Shown here in pieces: positions 1 to 11,039 of a DNA stretch of 64,000 nt. How positions within the stretch are numbered: the first letter of the stretch is position 1; each line of letters starts with the position of its first letter. Location of the stretch: NCBI GenBank assembly GCA_019426215.1, contig CM033394.1:39616423-39680422 (forward strand), given 5' to 3'. The notes below the pieces were generated by a model, which did no database searches, was not told the DNA's origin, and saw nothing but the letters and a program-made list of their open reading frames with translations. Position numbers and translations under genes: made by a program. This DNA is from Buddleja alternifolia. Taxonomy: Eukaryota; Streptophyta; Magnoliopsida; Lamiales; Scrophulariaceae.

Positions 1-522
1 ATGTGTTTCCTAGTGACAACTTATAGGAAAATAAAGAAAATGAATTAAAATTAGTCATAATAAAATTTTTATTATTTATTTATATCTAATTTATTTATTT
101 ATATCGAAAAGCCGAACCGAACCGGTTCACTTTTTAATTTCATTATGTCAAATTTAGTTGATCATGCTAAACGTAATTGTAAATATATAAATATTTGCAT
201 TCCAAAGAAAAAGTGAACAACAATAGCCAAAAAACAGTAGCCAGTGAGACTTTTGAAAAAAACAGTAGCAAAAAAAAAAATCTTTTTCGATTTTAACCGA
301 ACTGAAAAAAAAATTGTCCGAACCGGTCGATTTTTTAACCGAACGGAACCTGTTTCAGTTCGGTTTTCAGTCTGGATTTTCAAAAAATCAAAATTTCGGT
401 TAACCGAAAATCAGACCGAACCGGTCGATTTTTTAACCGAACCGGCCGGATTCTCGAAAAATTGAAATTTCGGTTAATCGAAAATTCGGTTCGGTTAAAA
501 AATCGACCAATGAACACCCCTA
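1..522. mobile_element. hAT-type element, one end (other end outside the window)
   Basis: The block is full of CCGAACCGGTT and TTAACCGAA motifs on both strands, a typical internal sequence of short plant hAT elements. It ends in TGAACACCCCTA, the reverse complement of the hAT-like terminus TAGGGGTGTTCA. The next 8 bases, CATACACA, are the expected position of an 8-bp target duplication. The partner end is not seen, so the element runs off the window or is truncated. No transposase coding is visible. Confidence 0.6.
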
Positions 523-523
523 C

Positions 524-1880
524 ATACACAACACACTTTTACACACACAACACACTTTTTACACAACATATTTTTTACACACATTACACACTTTTTACAC
601 ATAATGCACACCTTTTACACACAATGCCACTTTTTACACATACAGAACACCTAATTTACACACAGTTACACATTCAGAGCATATTTTTTACACACAATGC
701 ACATATTTACACAAATAGATCACATATTTTACACACGCTACATATTTTCATACACGATACACATTGCACACATTCACACATACAAAACACATATTTTATA
801 TACACTATATACTTTTTGCACATATTACACACTTTTTACAAACACTGAACACATTGTATGTGTAATGTGTGTAGTGTGTGTAAAATATGTGTAGTGTGTA
901 TATAAAGTGTGCATTTTGTGTAGATGTGTGTTGTGTGTGTAAAAAGTGTGTTGTGCATGTAAGAAGTGTGCATTGTGTGTAAATGTGTGTAGTGTGTGTA
1001 AAATGTATGTAAAAAAATATGCAGTGCGCAGTGTGCAAAATGTATATAAAAAATATGCAGTGTGTTGTGTGTATCAGAAGTGTGCAGTGTGTGTAAATGT
1101 GTGTAGCATGTGTAAAAAATGTGTAGTGTGTGTAAAAATGTGTAGTATGTGCGTAGAAAGTGTGTTATGCGTGTAAGAAGTGTCCAATGTGTGTAAATAT
1201 GTGTAGCGTGCGTAAAATATATGTAGAAAATATGCAGTGTGTGTAAAAAATGTGTTGTGCATATAAGAAGTGTGCAGTGTGTGTAAAATATGTGCAAAAA
1301 GTGTGCAGTGAGTGTAAACAATGTGTAGTGTGTGTGTGTGTAAGATATATGTAAATGTGTGTAGTGTGTGTATAAAAAGTGTGCAGTGTGTGTAAATATG
1401 TGTAGTGTGTGTAAAAGAAGTGTGCAGTGTGTGTAAAATATATGTAAAAAATATACAGTGAGTGTAAAAATTGTGTTATGCGTATAAGAAGTGTGCAATG
1501 TGTGTAAATGTGCATATTGTATGTAAAATATGTGCAAAAAGTGTGTAATGTGTGTAAAAAATGTGTAGTGTATGTAAAAAATGTGTTGTGCATGTAAAAA
1601 GTGTATAGTATGTGTAAATGTGTGTAAAATAAATGTAAAAAATATGCAGTGTGTGTAAAAAGTGTGTTGTGCATATAAGAAGTGTGCAGTGTGTGTAAAT
1701 GTGTGTAGTGTGTGTAAAATATGTGTAAAAGGTGTGCAGTGTGTGTAAAAAGTGTGTTGTGCGTGTAAGAAATGTGCAGTGTGTGCGTAAATGTGTGCAA
1801 AATGTGTAAAAGTGTGTTGTGTGTGTAAAAAGTGTGCAATGTGTGTAAAATATGTAATTGTGTGTAGTGTAATGTAAAAA
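524..1880. repeat. AC/TG-rich satellite with a strand switch
   Basis: From about 524 to 850 the plus strand reads as variants of ACACACTTTTTACACA. From about 855 to 1875 it reads as variants of the complement, GTGTGTAAAAAGTGTG. The block is therefore a long imperfect inverted repeat with arms of about 330 and 1020 bp. The longer arm has a higher-order unit of roughly 100 bp, marked by recurring GTAAGAAGTGTGCAGTGTG-like stretches near 958, 1077, 1168, 1267, 1487, 1678 and 1766. Long open frames in it encode only HT, LH and YT strings and are not genes. Confidence 0.85.
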
Positions 1881-1896
1881 TCAAATAAAATATTGA

Positions 1897-2095
1897 AACA
1901 TTTCAAATGCTCTAGGATTTATAGTCTAACAATGAATTTGAAGTGCATGGATTTGGAAATCCTTTTATAAATCCATATATAGCCAAACAAGGTATTTCTA
2001 ATGGTGTGGATTTCAAATCCAAGGGGTTTGAAATCCATTCATTTCAAATCCCTTGTCAAATCCAAATCCATCAATCCAAACACAACCTTAGATAA
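1897..2095. mobile_element. MITE-like remnant rich in AAATCC/GGATTT
   Basis: Repeated ATTTCAAATCC and its complement form internal hairpins. The right edge reads CCAAACACAACCTTAG, whose complement CTAAGGTTGTGTTTGG resembles the Tourist-like terminus at 36790 (CTA then GGTTGTGTTT). The left end is not clear, so class and boundaries are tentative. Confidence 0.35.
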
Positions 2096-2138
2096 TATAG
2101 GATGAAGGAGAGAATCTAGATTGTGATTAAGCTCAATT

Positions 2139-2682
2139 TGTTAGGAATTGTAGCATCAAAGCACGAAAAAATAATCAAGAAAATATAAAATATATGCCTA
2201 AAAGAATGAACACGAGGATTTTATGTGGTTCGGCAATTTAACTACATTCACGAGTCGATCTAGACTATATTTTCATTTCTCAAAGTAAATATGAGTCAAT
2301 CAATTAATTACAAGATAAGTTCTACTATTTAGAATTATGGAGTAGTGTGAAACCTTATAAAATGATAAATTACAATCCTAATACAAGAGAAAAGGTCTAA
2401 CAATACTAGGAAACAAATAAGTCTTGAAAAAGCCACAAAATATCTGCCAAAACTGAGTTCCATCAAAGAAGGAACATTCCTTCTCACCGCCAAACACCGC
2501 GGTATTTCACCTCCAGTAGCCAACACCGTGGTCTTTGGCCCGAAGACCACAGTCTTTGCCACTGCCTTCGAACGCTGCGGTGTTCCGACTTGGAACACTT
2601 TTAGGCTCCATTTTTCATCCTTTTCACCCCGTTTCCACTTGTTTCGACCTTCTTTTTGATCTGGCCCTGCTATATCCCAACA
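2139..2682 (-). mobile_element. Solo LTR, 544 bp, with 5-bp target duplication
   Basis: The block starts TGTTAGG and ends CCCAACA. On the minus strand it reads TGTTGGGATATAGC to CCTAACA, with the usual TG...CA termini. It is flanked by perfect 5-bp direct repeats CAATT at 2134-2138 and 2683-2687. Inside, TGTGGTTCGGCAATTTAACTA resembles the R/U5 part of plant copia LTRs. No internal retroelement genes adjoin it, so it is best explained as the product of LTR-LTR recombination. The minus-strand open frame inside it is not a gene. Confidence 0.8.
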
Positions 2683-2754
2683 CAATTCTTGAGCAAAAAT
2701 TACAATACAAAGTAATGGTTAAAAGTTCAGTTTAGTCTATTAAGCATAATCGGA

Positions 2755-2960
2755 AAAGGTTGATAATGGGATTGTGAAATTTGATAAAGAATGTACTCTC
2801 CACAAAAGAGAATTCTTGTAAATAAGGGCATCTCTCTTGTAATATGTCACTCAAATATCGAATAGAATCTGTAGTGCAGCCGTGGAAGAAGGCATTGTTT
2901 GCCAAACCACGTAAATCACGTCTTCTTTTGTGTTTGATTTAACTTCAATATTTGTCCGTC
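2755..2960 (+). mobile_element. LTR-like remnant abutting the TPX2 gene
   Basis: The stretch GTGCAGCCGTGGAAGAAGGC, followed shortly by CCAAACCACGTAAATC, resembles the R/U5 segment of plant copia LTRs. It is roughly the inverse of the motif in the solo LTR just upstream. No clean termini or target duplication were found. It lies where the promoter and first exon of the TPX2 gene would be expected. Confidence 0.35.
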
Positions 2961-3032
2961 GCTTGATTCGTTTCGTTTCTAACCGGCCATTTATCTTCTC
3001 CTCCTAATCATCCACTCTCTCGAAATTAACAG

Positions 3033-5684
3033 GTAGATTCTCTTAATTCCCGCTCTATTTCGTTTGGAAGGTTTGAAAGTGAAACTCTATTTTGGGAGAG
3101 ATGGTCATCCTTCACACACAACAGGTATCTCGAAGAGGTCGAGAAATGCTCAAAACCTGGTTCAGTTACAGAGAAAAAAGCATATTTTGAGGCCCGTTTG
3201 AAAAAGAAGGCAATTTCACCTAAATGCCGCATTGAGACAATAAGTCATACCAGCGAAAACGACATATCAGATCAAACAGATTACAATGAGGAACAACGGG
3301 ACGGTTTGTTACACAGACAAGACACAGAAATCCTTGAATGTGAAACAAAAGTATCTGGCACTTCACTTTTTGAGCCTCAAATTGAACTTGCATGTGATAA
3401 TACCAACCGTGAAGATTGTGTTCGTGGTCATGTCAACGTAGAAGAAGTGGACCATGCTCAACTTGGAAGTTTAATTTCAATAAATTCCAAATCAGAGATT
3501 GATATGAAAAGTAATCTCGATGGTGAAACAGCCAATTTGGATGCAAGCAATGTCTCGACTATGGCCGTTGGCCTTGTTCGTGATAATCATGCAAATGAGG
3601 AAAATACCGATGCCAGTTCAAAAGATAAAAGATGTTTATCCTTCAAGGTTTGTTGGATTCCCATATCTGTGTTTGTTTAATTTTTTGAAACTGATCTGTA
3701 TCGGTTATGGCACATAAACGATAAGAGGCTTATATACCTGGAAACATAAATTACTTTTAACTTATTATTTAGTTTGTATTGCATGTTTCTTTGATGAGAT
3801 TTTCATGCCCGTTACACTATATTTATGACTTAAACGGGCTAATTGAAATGCAGGATAAGATTCCATCGGAAGCTGAACATACAAAGCCGAGATTTATGCC
3901 TCGAGTTACGATTTCTGAGAGCAGAAGATATATATCTAAAGTCTCAGAAAACAAAGCAACCAAAACAGTTAAAAATGTTTTGTTGAGATCCAATGAAGAA
4001 AATAAGACTTGGAAAGCTGCTACTCCCACCAAAACGCCATTACACAAATCACCGCAATATAAGGTTGACATAGCTTATGTAAATTCTGTTTATTTTGTTA
4101 AGCTGTATAATAACAAGCGTCTTTATTAGCTTTTTCTTCATTTTCGGAAAATTTTTAATAAAACCCCATATATTCCTTTAATGCTTATTCCTAGATTATC
4201 TTGCTAATATCGTAATAATTTGATTGTTTCTCTTTTTTTGCTCAGCCTGGTTCCGAAACAAGAAGAGTTGATGAGATCAAGAGGTAATTCTTTTTCTTGT
4301 TATTTTGGCAGATGCCTAGTTCATGTTTCTATGTATTCACTTGCCAACACTTTCTATTTTATTTCTTTTATATATATTTTAGTTCTGAAAAAGAATCAAG
4401 AAACAGAACGATCGTGGAGCCTAAGTCTTCTAGATCGCAGAAGGTGTCAAGTATTGTACATAAAAGCGCAAACAGGTTCATAAGCAAACTATTGAACTTC
4501 CATCAAGTGCGGTATATATCCGATGAGTTTATCTTATCTCATGAATTATGCCATTTAGGGTCAAGCCCTCTGTTGGTTCAACTAAGCCAGGCTCGAGACA
4601 AGATATTTCTAGGTTTCGTTTCAAATGCGATGAGCGTGCACAAAGAAGAAAAGAGGTAAAAAAATATGCTGTTATACAAATGAACAATAATGCTTATGAT
4701 GTGTTATGTACATTCTATATGGTTGATTGACTTCTCTCTCTGCCACTTCTTTTCCTTTTTTTGTATCGTCCGATATGAAGTTAGAAGAAAATAAGCATGC
4801 AAAGGAAGCTGAAATGAATCAACTTCAGGCAAAACCTCAGGTAATTAACATGTGGACTTAAATCATAGGGACTTCTTCCTTACCATTTTTCGTTCGGTTA
4901 AAGATTGTGCTTATTTATTATGACTATACCATGCAATACTTAGCGTAGAGTTCAATCGACATGATTTTGGTTTTCGACAGGAGAAGACAAAAGCTGAAAT
5001 TAAGCAGTTGAGGAAAAGCCTCAAGTTCAAAGCTGTACCGATGCCTTCTTTCTGTCAAGGAGCTTTCCATGAATCAAATGGAAACAAGGTATCGTCCTTG
5101 CACCATTCAAACATTCTTATGTCTTTAGATACTTTACAGAAGATTGAAGATATATAAACATATATATAGGAGTATGCTTTTTCAATGTCATATGATTAAA
5201 ATCATGTTTAATTGCATTTTCACATAATTTCTTTTTGAGTTCGTGGGAGTCATGTCAAGAAGAACATGCATGATCGCTAATCTGGCTTTTGCACATTCTC
5301 TAGGCTGTAACTAATAATGCTAAACAACGGAAACCAATGAGAGTGTCTAGGAGCTCGACATTAAGTGCGAAGGTAGTAAAGGACGAATCCCTTTTTACCA
5401 AAGCACCTGGTAGAGTAACTGATCCACCGCAAGTCTCAGAGGCGACAAGCTGCAATTCAACAGTGACTTCAGACAGCTGTGCATCATCTCGTGCTGTAGA
5501 AACAAGTAATAGTCATCGTTCACAAGTTGGAACGTGTAGTCAGGTAGGTGGGAAGAGAGAGCAAGAGAGGGATAAGCGTACGAGTATATGCAAGAATAGA
5601 GTACCAGAAGGTAATAACATGATCTACAAAGCAAAATCATTGGATGGAATGCAAAAGAGGAGAAACAGGAAGAGTATGCATTAA
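3033..5684 (+). CDS. WVD2-like TPX2-domain microtubule-associated protein, 5' incomplete
   Basis: Eight exons join in frame: 3033-3647, 3854-4063, 4246-4283, 4383-4475, 4559-4655, 4781-4840, 4981-5088 and 5304-5684, giving about 533 residues ending in TAA. Exon 1 encodes SISFGRF, WERWSSFTHNRYLEEVEK and KPGSV, the N-terminal signature of the Arabidopsis WDL7/MDP40 clade. The TPX2 domain spans exons 5-7: RFKCDERAQRRKE, LEENKHAKEAEMNQL, then LRKSLKFKAVPMPSF. Family members bind and organise cortical microtubules. Two things are odd. The usual first exon beginning MGES is absent, and the first in-frame ATG is deep in exon 1 near 3502; LTR-like DNA lies just upstream. The acceptor of exon 6 (near 4770) lacks its normal AG. 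The next AG, at 4779-4780, keeps frame but drops about four residues of the domain. It could be a pseudogene or a gene with its first exon farther away. Confidence 0.8.
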
Positions 5685-5987
5685 ATCTTAGTTCAAGAAC
5701 AAGTCAAGTTGGAGCTGGATCTTGAAAAAGAGTGTTTTTTATGGAGTCTTGGATTTCAAGTTCCAGAACAATCATAATCATATCATTAGTACTACTGTAT
5801 AGTTGACCTCACTCTTTCATTTCAAGATTTACAAGAAAAAGCTTAATTAAAAGTGATGACTTTCAATAAGATAAATCAATTTTTTTGATGAAAAATTCTT
5901 TTAAGTACTCAGATTGATATGAAATGGATAGAATAATGCCACATCAATTAGTTACATAAACAATATATTGATGTGGCATAATAATAA

Positions 5988-6242
5988 GGGAAAATTACAT
6001 ACAGATCTTCTCATTTATTGTGTAATTACCAAAAACGTTGGAAATTACCAACATACCCCCCTCCTCCCAAAGGATTTCTTACAATTTTACTCCATGTGCG
6101 TTTAAAAGTTCTTATAACTTTAACTATGTAAATTTTACATTAGATCATTTGATGGGGTGTTTTGATAATTTTCAATAAGTGAGGGTAGGTTCTGGTAATT
6201 ATACCATAAGTGAGGAAGTCTATATATATGTGTAATTTTCCC
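5988..6242. mobile_element. Mutator-like MITE, 255 bp (family A, copy 1)
   Basis: It begins GGGAAAATTACATA and ends TGTGTAATTTTCCC, with inverted arms that include GTAATTACC/GGTAATTA and AATAAGTGAGG-like motifs. The 9-bp flanks TAATAATAA and TAATATTAA match at 8 of 9 positions. A second copy of the same family lies at 34290-34545. It has no coding capacity. Confidence 0.75.
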
Positions 6243-6373
6243 TAATATTAATCAATAGTTGTACATTACACCTTGTTCGGGGAAGTTTTGGTAATTACAC
6301 CATAAGTGAGGAGGTCTATATATATGTATGTAATTTTCCTTAATATTAATCAATAGTAGTACATTATACCTTG
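6195..6373. repeat. Tandem duplication of the MITE 3' end plus flank
   Basis: About 80 bp at 6195-6275 (GTAATTATACCATAAGTGAGG through TAATATTAATCAATAG) recurs with a few changes at 6289-6373. The unit includes the last 48 bp of the MITE and the host sequence beyond it, so the duplication happened after insertion. Confidence 0.7.
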
Positions 6374-6754
6374 AACATTTTCCAATCTAATCTATATTAT
6401 TTTCAATATATCAACAATCTTCATGGTTTGATTCTTAAAATTTCAAAGTCATCACAACTAATGTTAAACAGTTTGGAGTAATATAAATTCAGCAAGTGGG
6501 TATACCCTATGATATGATGTAACTTTTGAATTTTAATTTGTCTTTGTAAATAAATTAATATTTCCAATCATGGATGAGCTTTAATAAGTGGTCGTTTGAG
6601 GGAAACGGAAAGAAGCTAAACAATTCTTTTGCCAAAGACCATAATCAATCTTTCGGCGTTAATTAATTATATGGATATAGAGGAATGGGGAGGGGATCTA
6701 CTTTTCTACCCTTTTTTAATCTTTTTGGTATATGCGCAAAAACTAAAGATAGGG

Positions 6755-7190
6755 GCATATTCTCTATAACTGGCGTGTTCGTCACTGGAGGCGGAGATGC
6801 GTGTCATTCTATTGAGGCTAGAACTGGCGTGGGATTCGGGCGTAAAAAAAGTCATTGTTGAATCGGATTACCGGGTAGCACTGAAGAGTGGAGGCCTCCA
6901 GAGCACATCGCCAGTTTGAGGTGATCACTAGCATTCATAGTGTGCAAGCTCGAGACTGAGATGTCTATTTTCAGTATATTTGGCGCAAAGACAATCAAGT
7001 AGCAGATGTTTTAGCCAAGCGGGGCATTAACACCCCTATGCACCTATCTCACAAATCTATCAACTTCTAGACAATGATAGAGATGATCTTACTTGACTTC
7101 GTTTTGTGACTATCGGCCCGGGTTTGTCGGGCTAAGATACTCTGTATTTGGGTAACCCCCACCATTTATTTAAAAAAAAGAAAAAAAAGA
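6755..7190 (+). pseudogene. LINE RNase H fragment with A-rich tail
   Basis: Translated pieces match the C-terminal RNase H domain of plant L1-type LINEs: VKKVIVESDYRVALK, then ITSIHSVQARD, then IWRKDNQVADVLAKRG. Frameshifts and stops separate the pieces. The short segment after the domain ends in an A-rich tail at about 7172-7192, as expected for a LINE 3' end. The 5' part, including reverse transcriptase, is missing, which fits 5' truncation on insertion. Confidence 0.7.
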
Positions 7191-7192
7191 AC

Positions 7193-8286
7193 TTTATCAT
7201 TTTACTGTCTATATATATTTTTATTTTCTAAATAAAATCATACACTTGCATCAATTATTGCAAATTACGGATCGAGTGAGCCTCAAATATCTGTCTCTTT
7301 TGCTTCCTCTCGATCATATTAAAGGCTAACTCACAACATTTTGACTCAATTCTATTTTATTAGATCTACACAAATCACCCCAAAAAAAAAAAAAAAAAAA
7401 GTTTTCCCGGTACAAGGACTTTTAAGTATAAAAGTTAGTACTACAACTTCTTTAGTATTTAGTTCTTCGTAAATGAACAAATTGTCCCTGTAAATTGGAA
7501 AACAATAACGAATTTAAATATAGAAGCGAAACAAATTTAAATCCTAATATATTTCAGTTCTAGGGCATTAAAAAGTCGTCCAATTTTTGTTTTTTATTTG
7601 GCTTTTGCAAAGAAGGGTAAAAGATAGTTTTATTCTCCCTTTTTTTGCGCCTTTCACAAGAGAAAAGATGCTAGTAGCTTTTCACTTACATTTGCTTTAT
7701 GGTTAAGGGAAAATATACTGTCTATTTTTGCATGCATTACACTCTTCCTTATATCTTCATCTAAATATCTATTTCTTTACGTGATGTGGTGTAAAGTTAA
7801 AGTCAGGATAAACCTGAGCAGGAACCTCCGAACAAATGTGTACAGAATAAATCAGGCATATTCAAGATACGACACGACATACTAGACTAATCTCCATATT
7901 TGGTGACTAGAATTTCAAAATTTAATTACTGAATCTCTTTTTAAACATATATTCATCAATTGTTGCGCATAGGAAAATCTAATGAACCATGTGTTTAGCA
8001 CCTCATAAATTAGCTAATTAATTGTATAATATGAATAGTGGGGCCACCTCCATATATCCTAAGAAGCTCATAATTTTTAATTCTCATATCTTATTTATAT
8101 AGGTTTAAATTTTTTAAATTGTCCTGTACATGCATGATTATGTAATTAAATAAACGAGAAAAAAACCAACATTAATATAGGTCCCATGATCTGCTAACTA
8201 ATATCTCATTTGTCTCCCACATTAAGGTTACTTTTTGTTAATCAAGTTCATATGTTTTTAATTGGAATGCCATTAAGTAAAACAAA
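7193..8286. other. AT-rich intergenic DNA
   Basis: No coding region, RNA gene or clear repeat boundary is seen. There is a poly(A) run at about 7382-7400. Confidence 0.6.
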
Positions 8287-8889
8287 GGGAAAATTACTAA
8301 AAACCCCTTAAAATAAACTTTTATATCCAAAAAACCCATAAAAAATTTTCTTAATCCTAAAAACCCATTCCATGAATTTTTCATTCAAAAAGACCCCATA
8401 TTTAAGGTTAATAAAACTATGGACTTTATTGCCCTTACCCTTCTAAATGAAGAATTAATAAATTGTTCTTTTGTGAGAAATCTATTTATTTAGAACTTTT
8501 GTATTGATAGTTAATATTAATTATGATTTTAATTTTAATTTTTCAAATTTTTATAATCTTTTTAAAATAAAAAAAAGCATATTTTTAGATAATTACCATG
8601 TTAAATTAAAAAATAAATTATATAAAATAGTTAATATTAATAATAAAATTCGTCTTTATACAATTTATCAATATGTAGATTCCAAAATGAAAAGATTTTG
8701 AAGAAAAAATCGAGTGGCCAATTCTTAACTTAAGGCAATAATGGTAATTTAGTCCAAAATGATTTTCATCTTAATTTTTGGGTTTTTTCGAGTGAAAAGT
8801 TGGTGAAATGGATTTTTTGAAAATAGAAATATTTTCATGGGTTTTTTGGATGCAAAAATTTATTTTAAAGAGTTTTTAGTAATTTTCCC
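8287..8889. mobile_element. Mutator-like MITE, 603 bp (family B)
   Basis: It starts GGGAAAATTACTAAAAACCCC and ends GGGTTTT...TTTAGTAATTTTCCC, an inverted pair extending well over 40 bp (AAAACCCAT and ATGGGTTTTTT recur in the arms). The 9-bp flanks TAAAACAAA and AAAAACAAA match at 8 of 9 positions. The short open frame inside (8504-8701) is low-complexity AT-rich DNA, not a gene. Confidence 0.75.
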
Positions 8890-9231
8890 AAAAACAAATT
8901 ATAAATTAAACTGCATATAGATAATTATCCAAAATAGATGATGCAATCAAGTAGGTGGGAAATTATATCAACCGATCAAATACAAATTGAAAAACGAAAA
9001 AGTATGAATAATCCATAATAGTGACAACCAAATGTAACCGCCAAGATTGTTGAGCCATCATCATAATAATTTTCCATAGATTTTTCTTCATCACCCAACA
9101 AAAACAAAAAAGAAATAAGAATTAAAACAAAACAAAACAAAACAAAACCTACAAGAATTCTCTCCATCTCAAATATATTATCATCACCTAATACATCAAT
9201 ATTCAATACATGAAAATTATTGCAGCTAAGA
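8890..9231. other. AT-rich DNA downstream of the wall-protein gene
   Basis: This is the 3' flank of the minus-strand gene that ends at 9232. It contains a short (AAAAC)n run at 9125-9147. No gene is seen. Confidence 0.5.
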
Positions 9232-9660
9232 TTAATTCAATGCAAAAGAAAAAACAAAAAGAAAAGAAAAAATAATTATAATGATGGCAGTGGCTGATGA
9301 TCCTCTTGAAGCAATTGAATTAGATGGATCTTGGTGGGGTGGCTTTCTGAAGTAGTAGGGAAACCAAGGTAGTATAGGCTCCGGTGGTGGTGGCGTCACA
9401 CCGGAAAAATAAGGCGACGGAGGATTAAACGGAAAGTTTCCGATAGCCGGAGGAGTGGAGAAAACCGGTGGCGAGAAAGAAGCCGGAGGGGTGGTGGAGA
9501 CTGGTGGTGTTGTGATCACTGGAGGGTTGTTTCCGGGGCCGGTGGGCGGAGGATAACACGGATACGGGCACTCCTGCTGCGACGTCGTTGTGGTCGGATA
9601 GTCGAAAATTGTGGAGAGAAAGACAAGTGATATGAGTAGGTTGTGAAGTGTTGAGGCCAT
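9232..9660 (-). CDS. Secreted proline-rich, probably GPI-anchored cell-wall protein (142 aa)
   Basis: This is a single-exon gene with ATG at 9658-9660. Residues 1 to about 27 form a signal peptide (MASTLHNLLISLVFLSTIF). It is followed by CPYPCYPPP and a Pro-rich middle of repeated TPPV, TPPA and SPPV units that are likely hydroxyproline/arabinogalactan sites, then PYFSG and FPYYFRKPP. The C-terminus has small residues (SRGSSA) followed by a hydrophobic tail (IIIIIFSFLFVFSFAL), the arrangement of a GPI-anchor signal. This matches the small hydroxyproline-rich or extensin-like family near WVD2-like genes in Arabidopsis. Such proteins sit at the plasma membrane-wall face; the exact role is unknown. 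It is related in layout to the gene at 33463-33903. GC content is clearly higher than the surroundings. Confidence 0.8.
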   Translation of the reverse strand: MASTLHNLLISLVFLSTIFDYPTTTTSQQECPYPCYPPPTGPGNNPPVITTPPVSTTPPASFSPPVFSTPPAIGNFPFNPPSPYFSGVTPPPPEPILPWFPYYFRKPPHQDPSNSIASRGSSATAIIIIIFSFLFVFSFALN

Positions 9661-9849
9661 GGTTGTGGAGGGGTTTTGAGGGAAGAAAATGGGAGGAGTA
9701 GAAATGAGAGGGGGAGTGAAGACTAAGTAAATTAAAAGTCTTTGTGAGGTTGGGGGTGCGGAGGGGTCTTATTTTGGGATAGTAGACACTAGAGAGTAGA
9801 GAGTTTGATAGTTTTGTCATGAAATAGAAAGGTGTGACCAAAGTTGGTA

Positions 9850-10329
9850 GGGTATCACAAAAGCAAATGTTATGGTCACATCTGATGTCTTTTGGTAATC
9901 AAGTTGATAATATTGGTCATCAATGAGTTATTTAAATCAAATTGACTTGGAAAGATAGAGCTAGAGGAAATTTTATTTTTATTTCAATTTTTATCGAAAA
10001 TATTGTGCGAAAATGGATTTTTGACATAATATATATTGGGATATCAATATTGTATGTGACATGCTTTTTTTTTTTAACTAGCTAGGAGTATGAAATGGTA
10101 GAATTTTAATTTGAATCCTTTAATCTTATTATGTTGAATAGGTAATCCACTAAAAGTATATCAATCTTTTTACAGTATATGCTCTTGATCACAAGATGAC
10201 ATATTTAACTGCAAAATTTGAAAGTATAATGGATCTCGATTGCATGGTGTATTAGAATTATGAGGAAATTCTCTAATCAAACTTAATTTATTTGAATTTA
10301 AGTGTAACTCAAAAGACGAGTAATCAATC
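9850..10329. other. AT-rich upstream region of the wall-protein gene
   Basis: The promoter of the minus-strand gene must lie in or near this stretch, but I could not identify a convincing TATA box or other element. No gene is seen. Confidence 0.5.
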
Positions 10330-10439
10330 CATCGTGAAGAGTAAGCGCATTTCCATTAAAACTCAAATAAATACAAATATAAACCAGCATACCTGACTGA
10401 ACTATCTCTCAAATTCACAAGTAACTATGTTCCCCAAAC

Positions 10440-10760
10440 CTATGTCTTGCAATGGGGCCCTTTCCCCAAAACATTTGCATCCCAAACACCACAATTTTAA
10501 TAAGTAACACTCTCCCTGCAAAGGTTAGGAATTTAGTGGTCCAATAAGTAATTCTTTGTGGTCCCTAACTCTGTCTCATCCTCCACTATAGGCGTTGGGA
10601 CCGGTGCTTGAGAACTCACCGGTGTCGTATTGGTATCCGGATTCTCCGTTGACGCACCAGAAGGGCTTGCCGCGGCCACACGCACTCGTTTGCCTTTCCT
10701 TCTCAGAATAGTTGGTTTTGGCGCACGTTAGTCGTCTATCATGCGCCGAGAGCAAAAGCC
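10440..10760 (-). pseudogene. LINE-like fragment with an internal deletion
   Basis: On the minus strand, 10740-10550 is GC-rich and reads RRKGKRVRVAAASPSGASTE and more up to PTPIVEDE without stops, coding-like but not recognised. Just after it, about 10535-10445 reads LTFAGRVLLIKIVVFGMQMF, which resembles the segment after reverse transcriptase in plant LINEs. The reverse-transcriptase core is missing between the two. Assignment of the first part to the same LINE is inference. Confidence 0.4.
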
Positions 10761-11039
10761 CAAAACCTCCCCTTATATTTACTAGTTAACATTAATAGAA
10801 TTTTTCTAAACAGAAAAGTCTCATGAGATATTTGACTGCACTAAAAACTAAAATTTAAAGAAAATTGCAGTAAACATGTTATGAATTCATTTTATTCCCC
10901 TACCTTACTTTTAAAATTTCGTATATAAATGAGATGGTGACGTTAAAAGTGATCAAATATAACATTGCGATGAGTTGAAACTCGTAAATATCAAAGTGAT
11001 CTAACTCAAATCTGGGGAACTCGAACCGTACCACGAGTA

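Noticed and set aside
836..1906. 356-codon minus-strand open frame
   Set aside because: It is the AC/TG satellite read in one frame (only His, Thr, Leu, Phe, Tyr-type residues); several frames stay open for the same reason.
2335..2685. 116-codon minus-strand open frame
   Set aside because: It lies inside the solo LTR at 2139-2682 and runs past its end; it resembles no protein family.
8504..8701. Asn/Lys/Phe-rich open frame
   Set aside because: It is inside MITE family B and is low-complexity AT-rich DNA.
9425..9841. 138-codon minus-strand open frame
   Set aside because: It overlaps the wall-protein gene in another frame and extends into its promoter; the 9232-9660 frame has the signal peptide and GPI tail.
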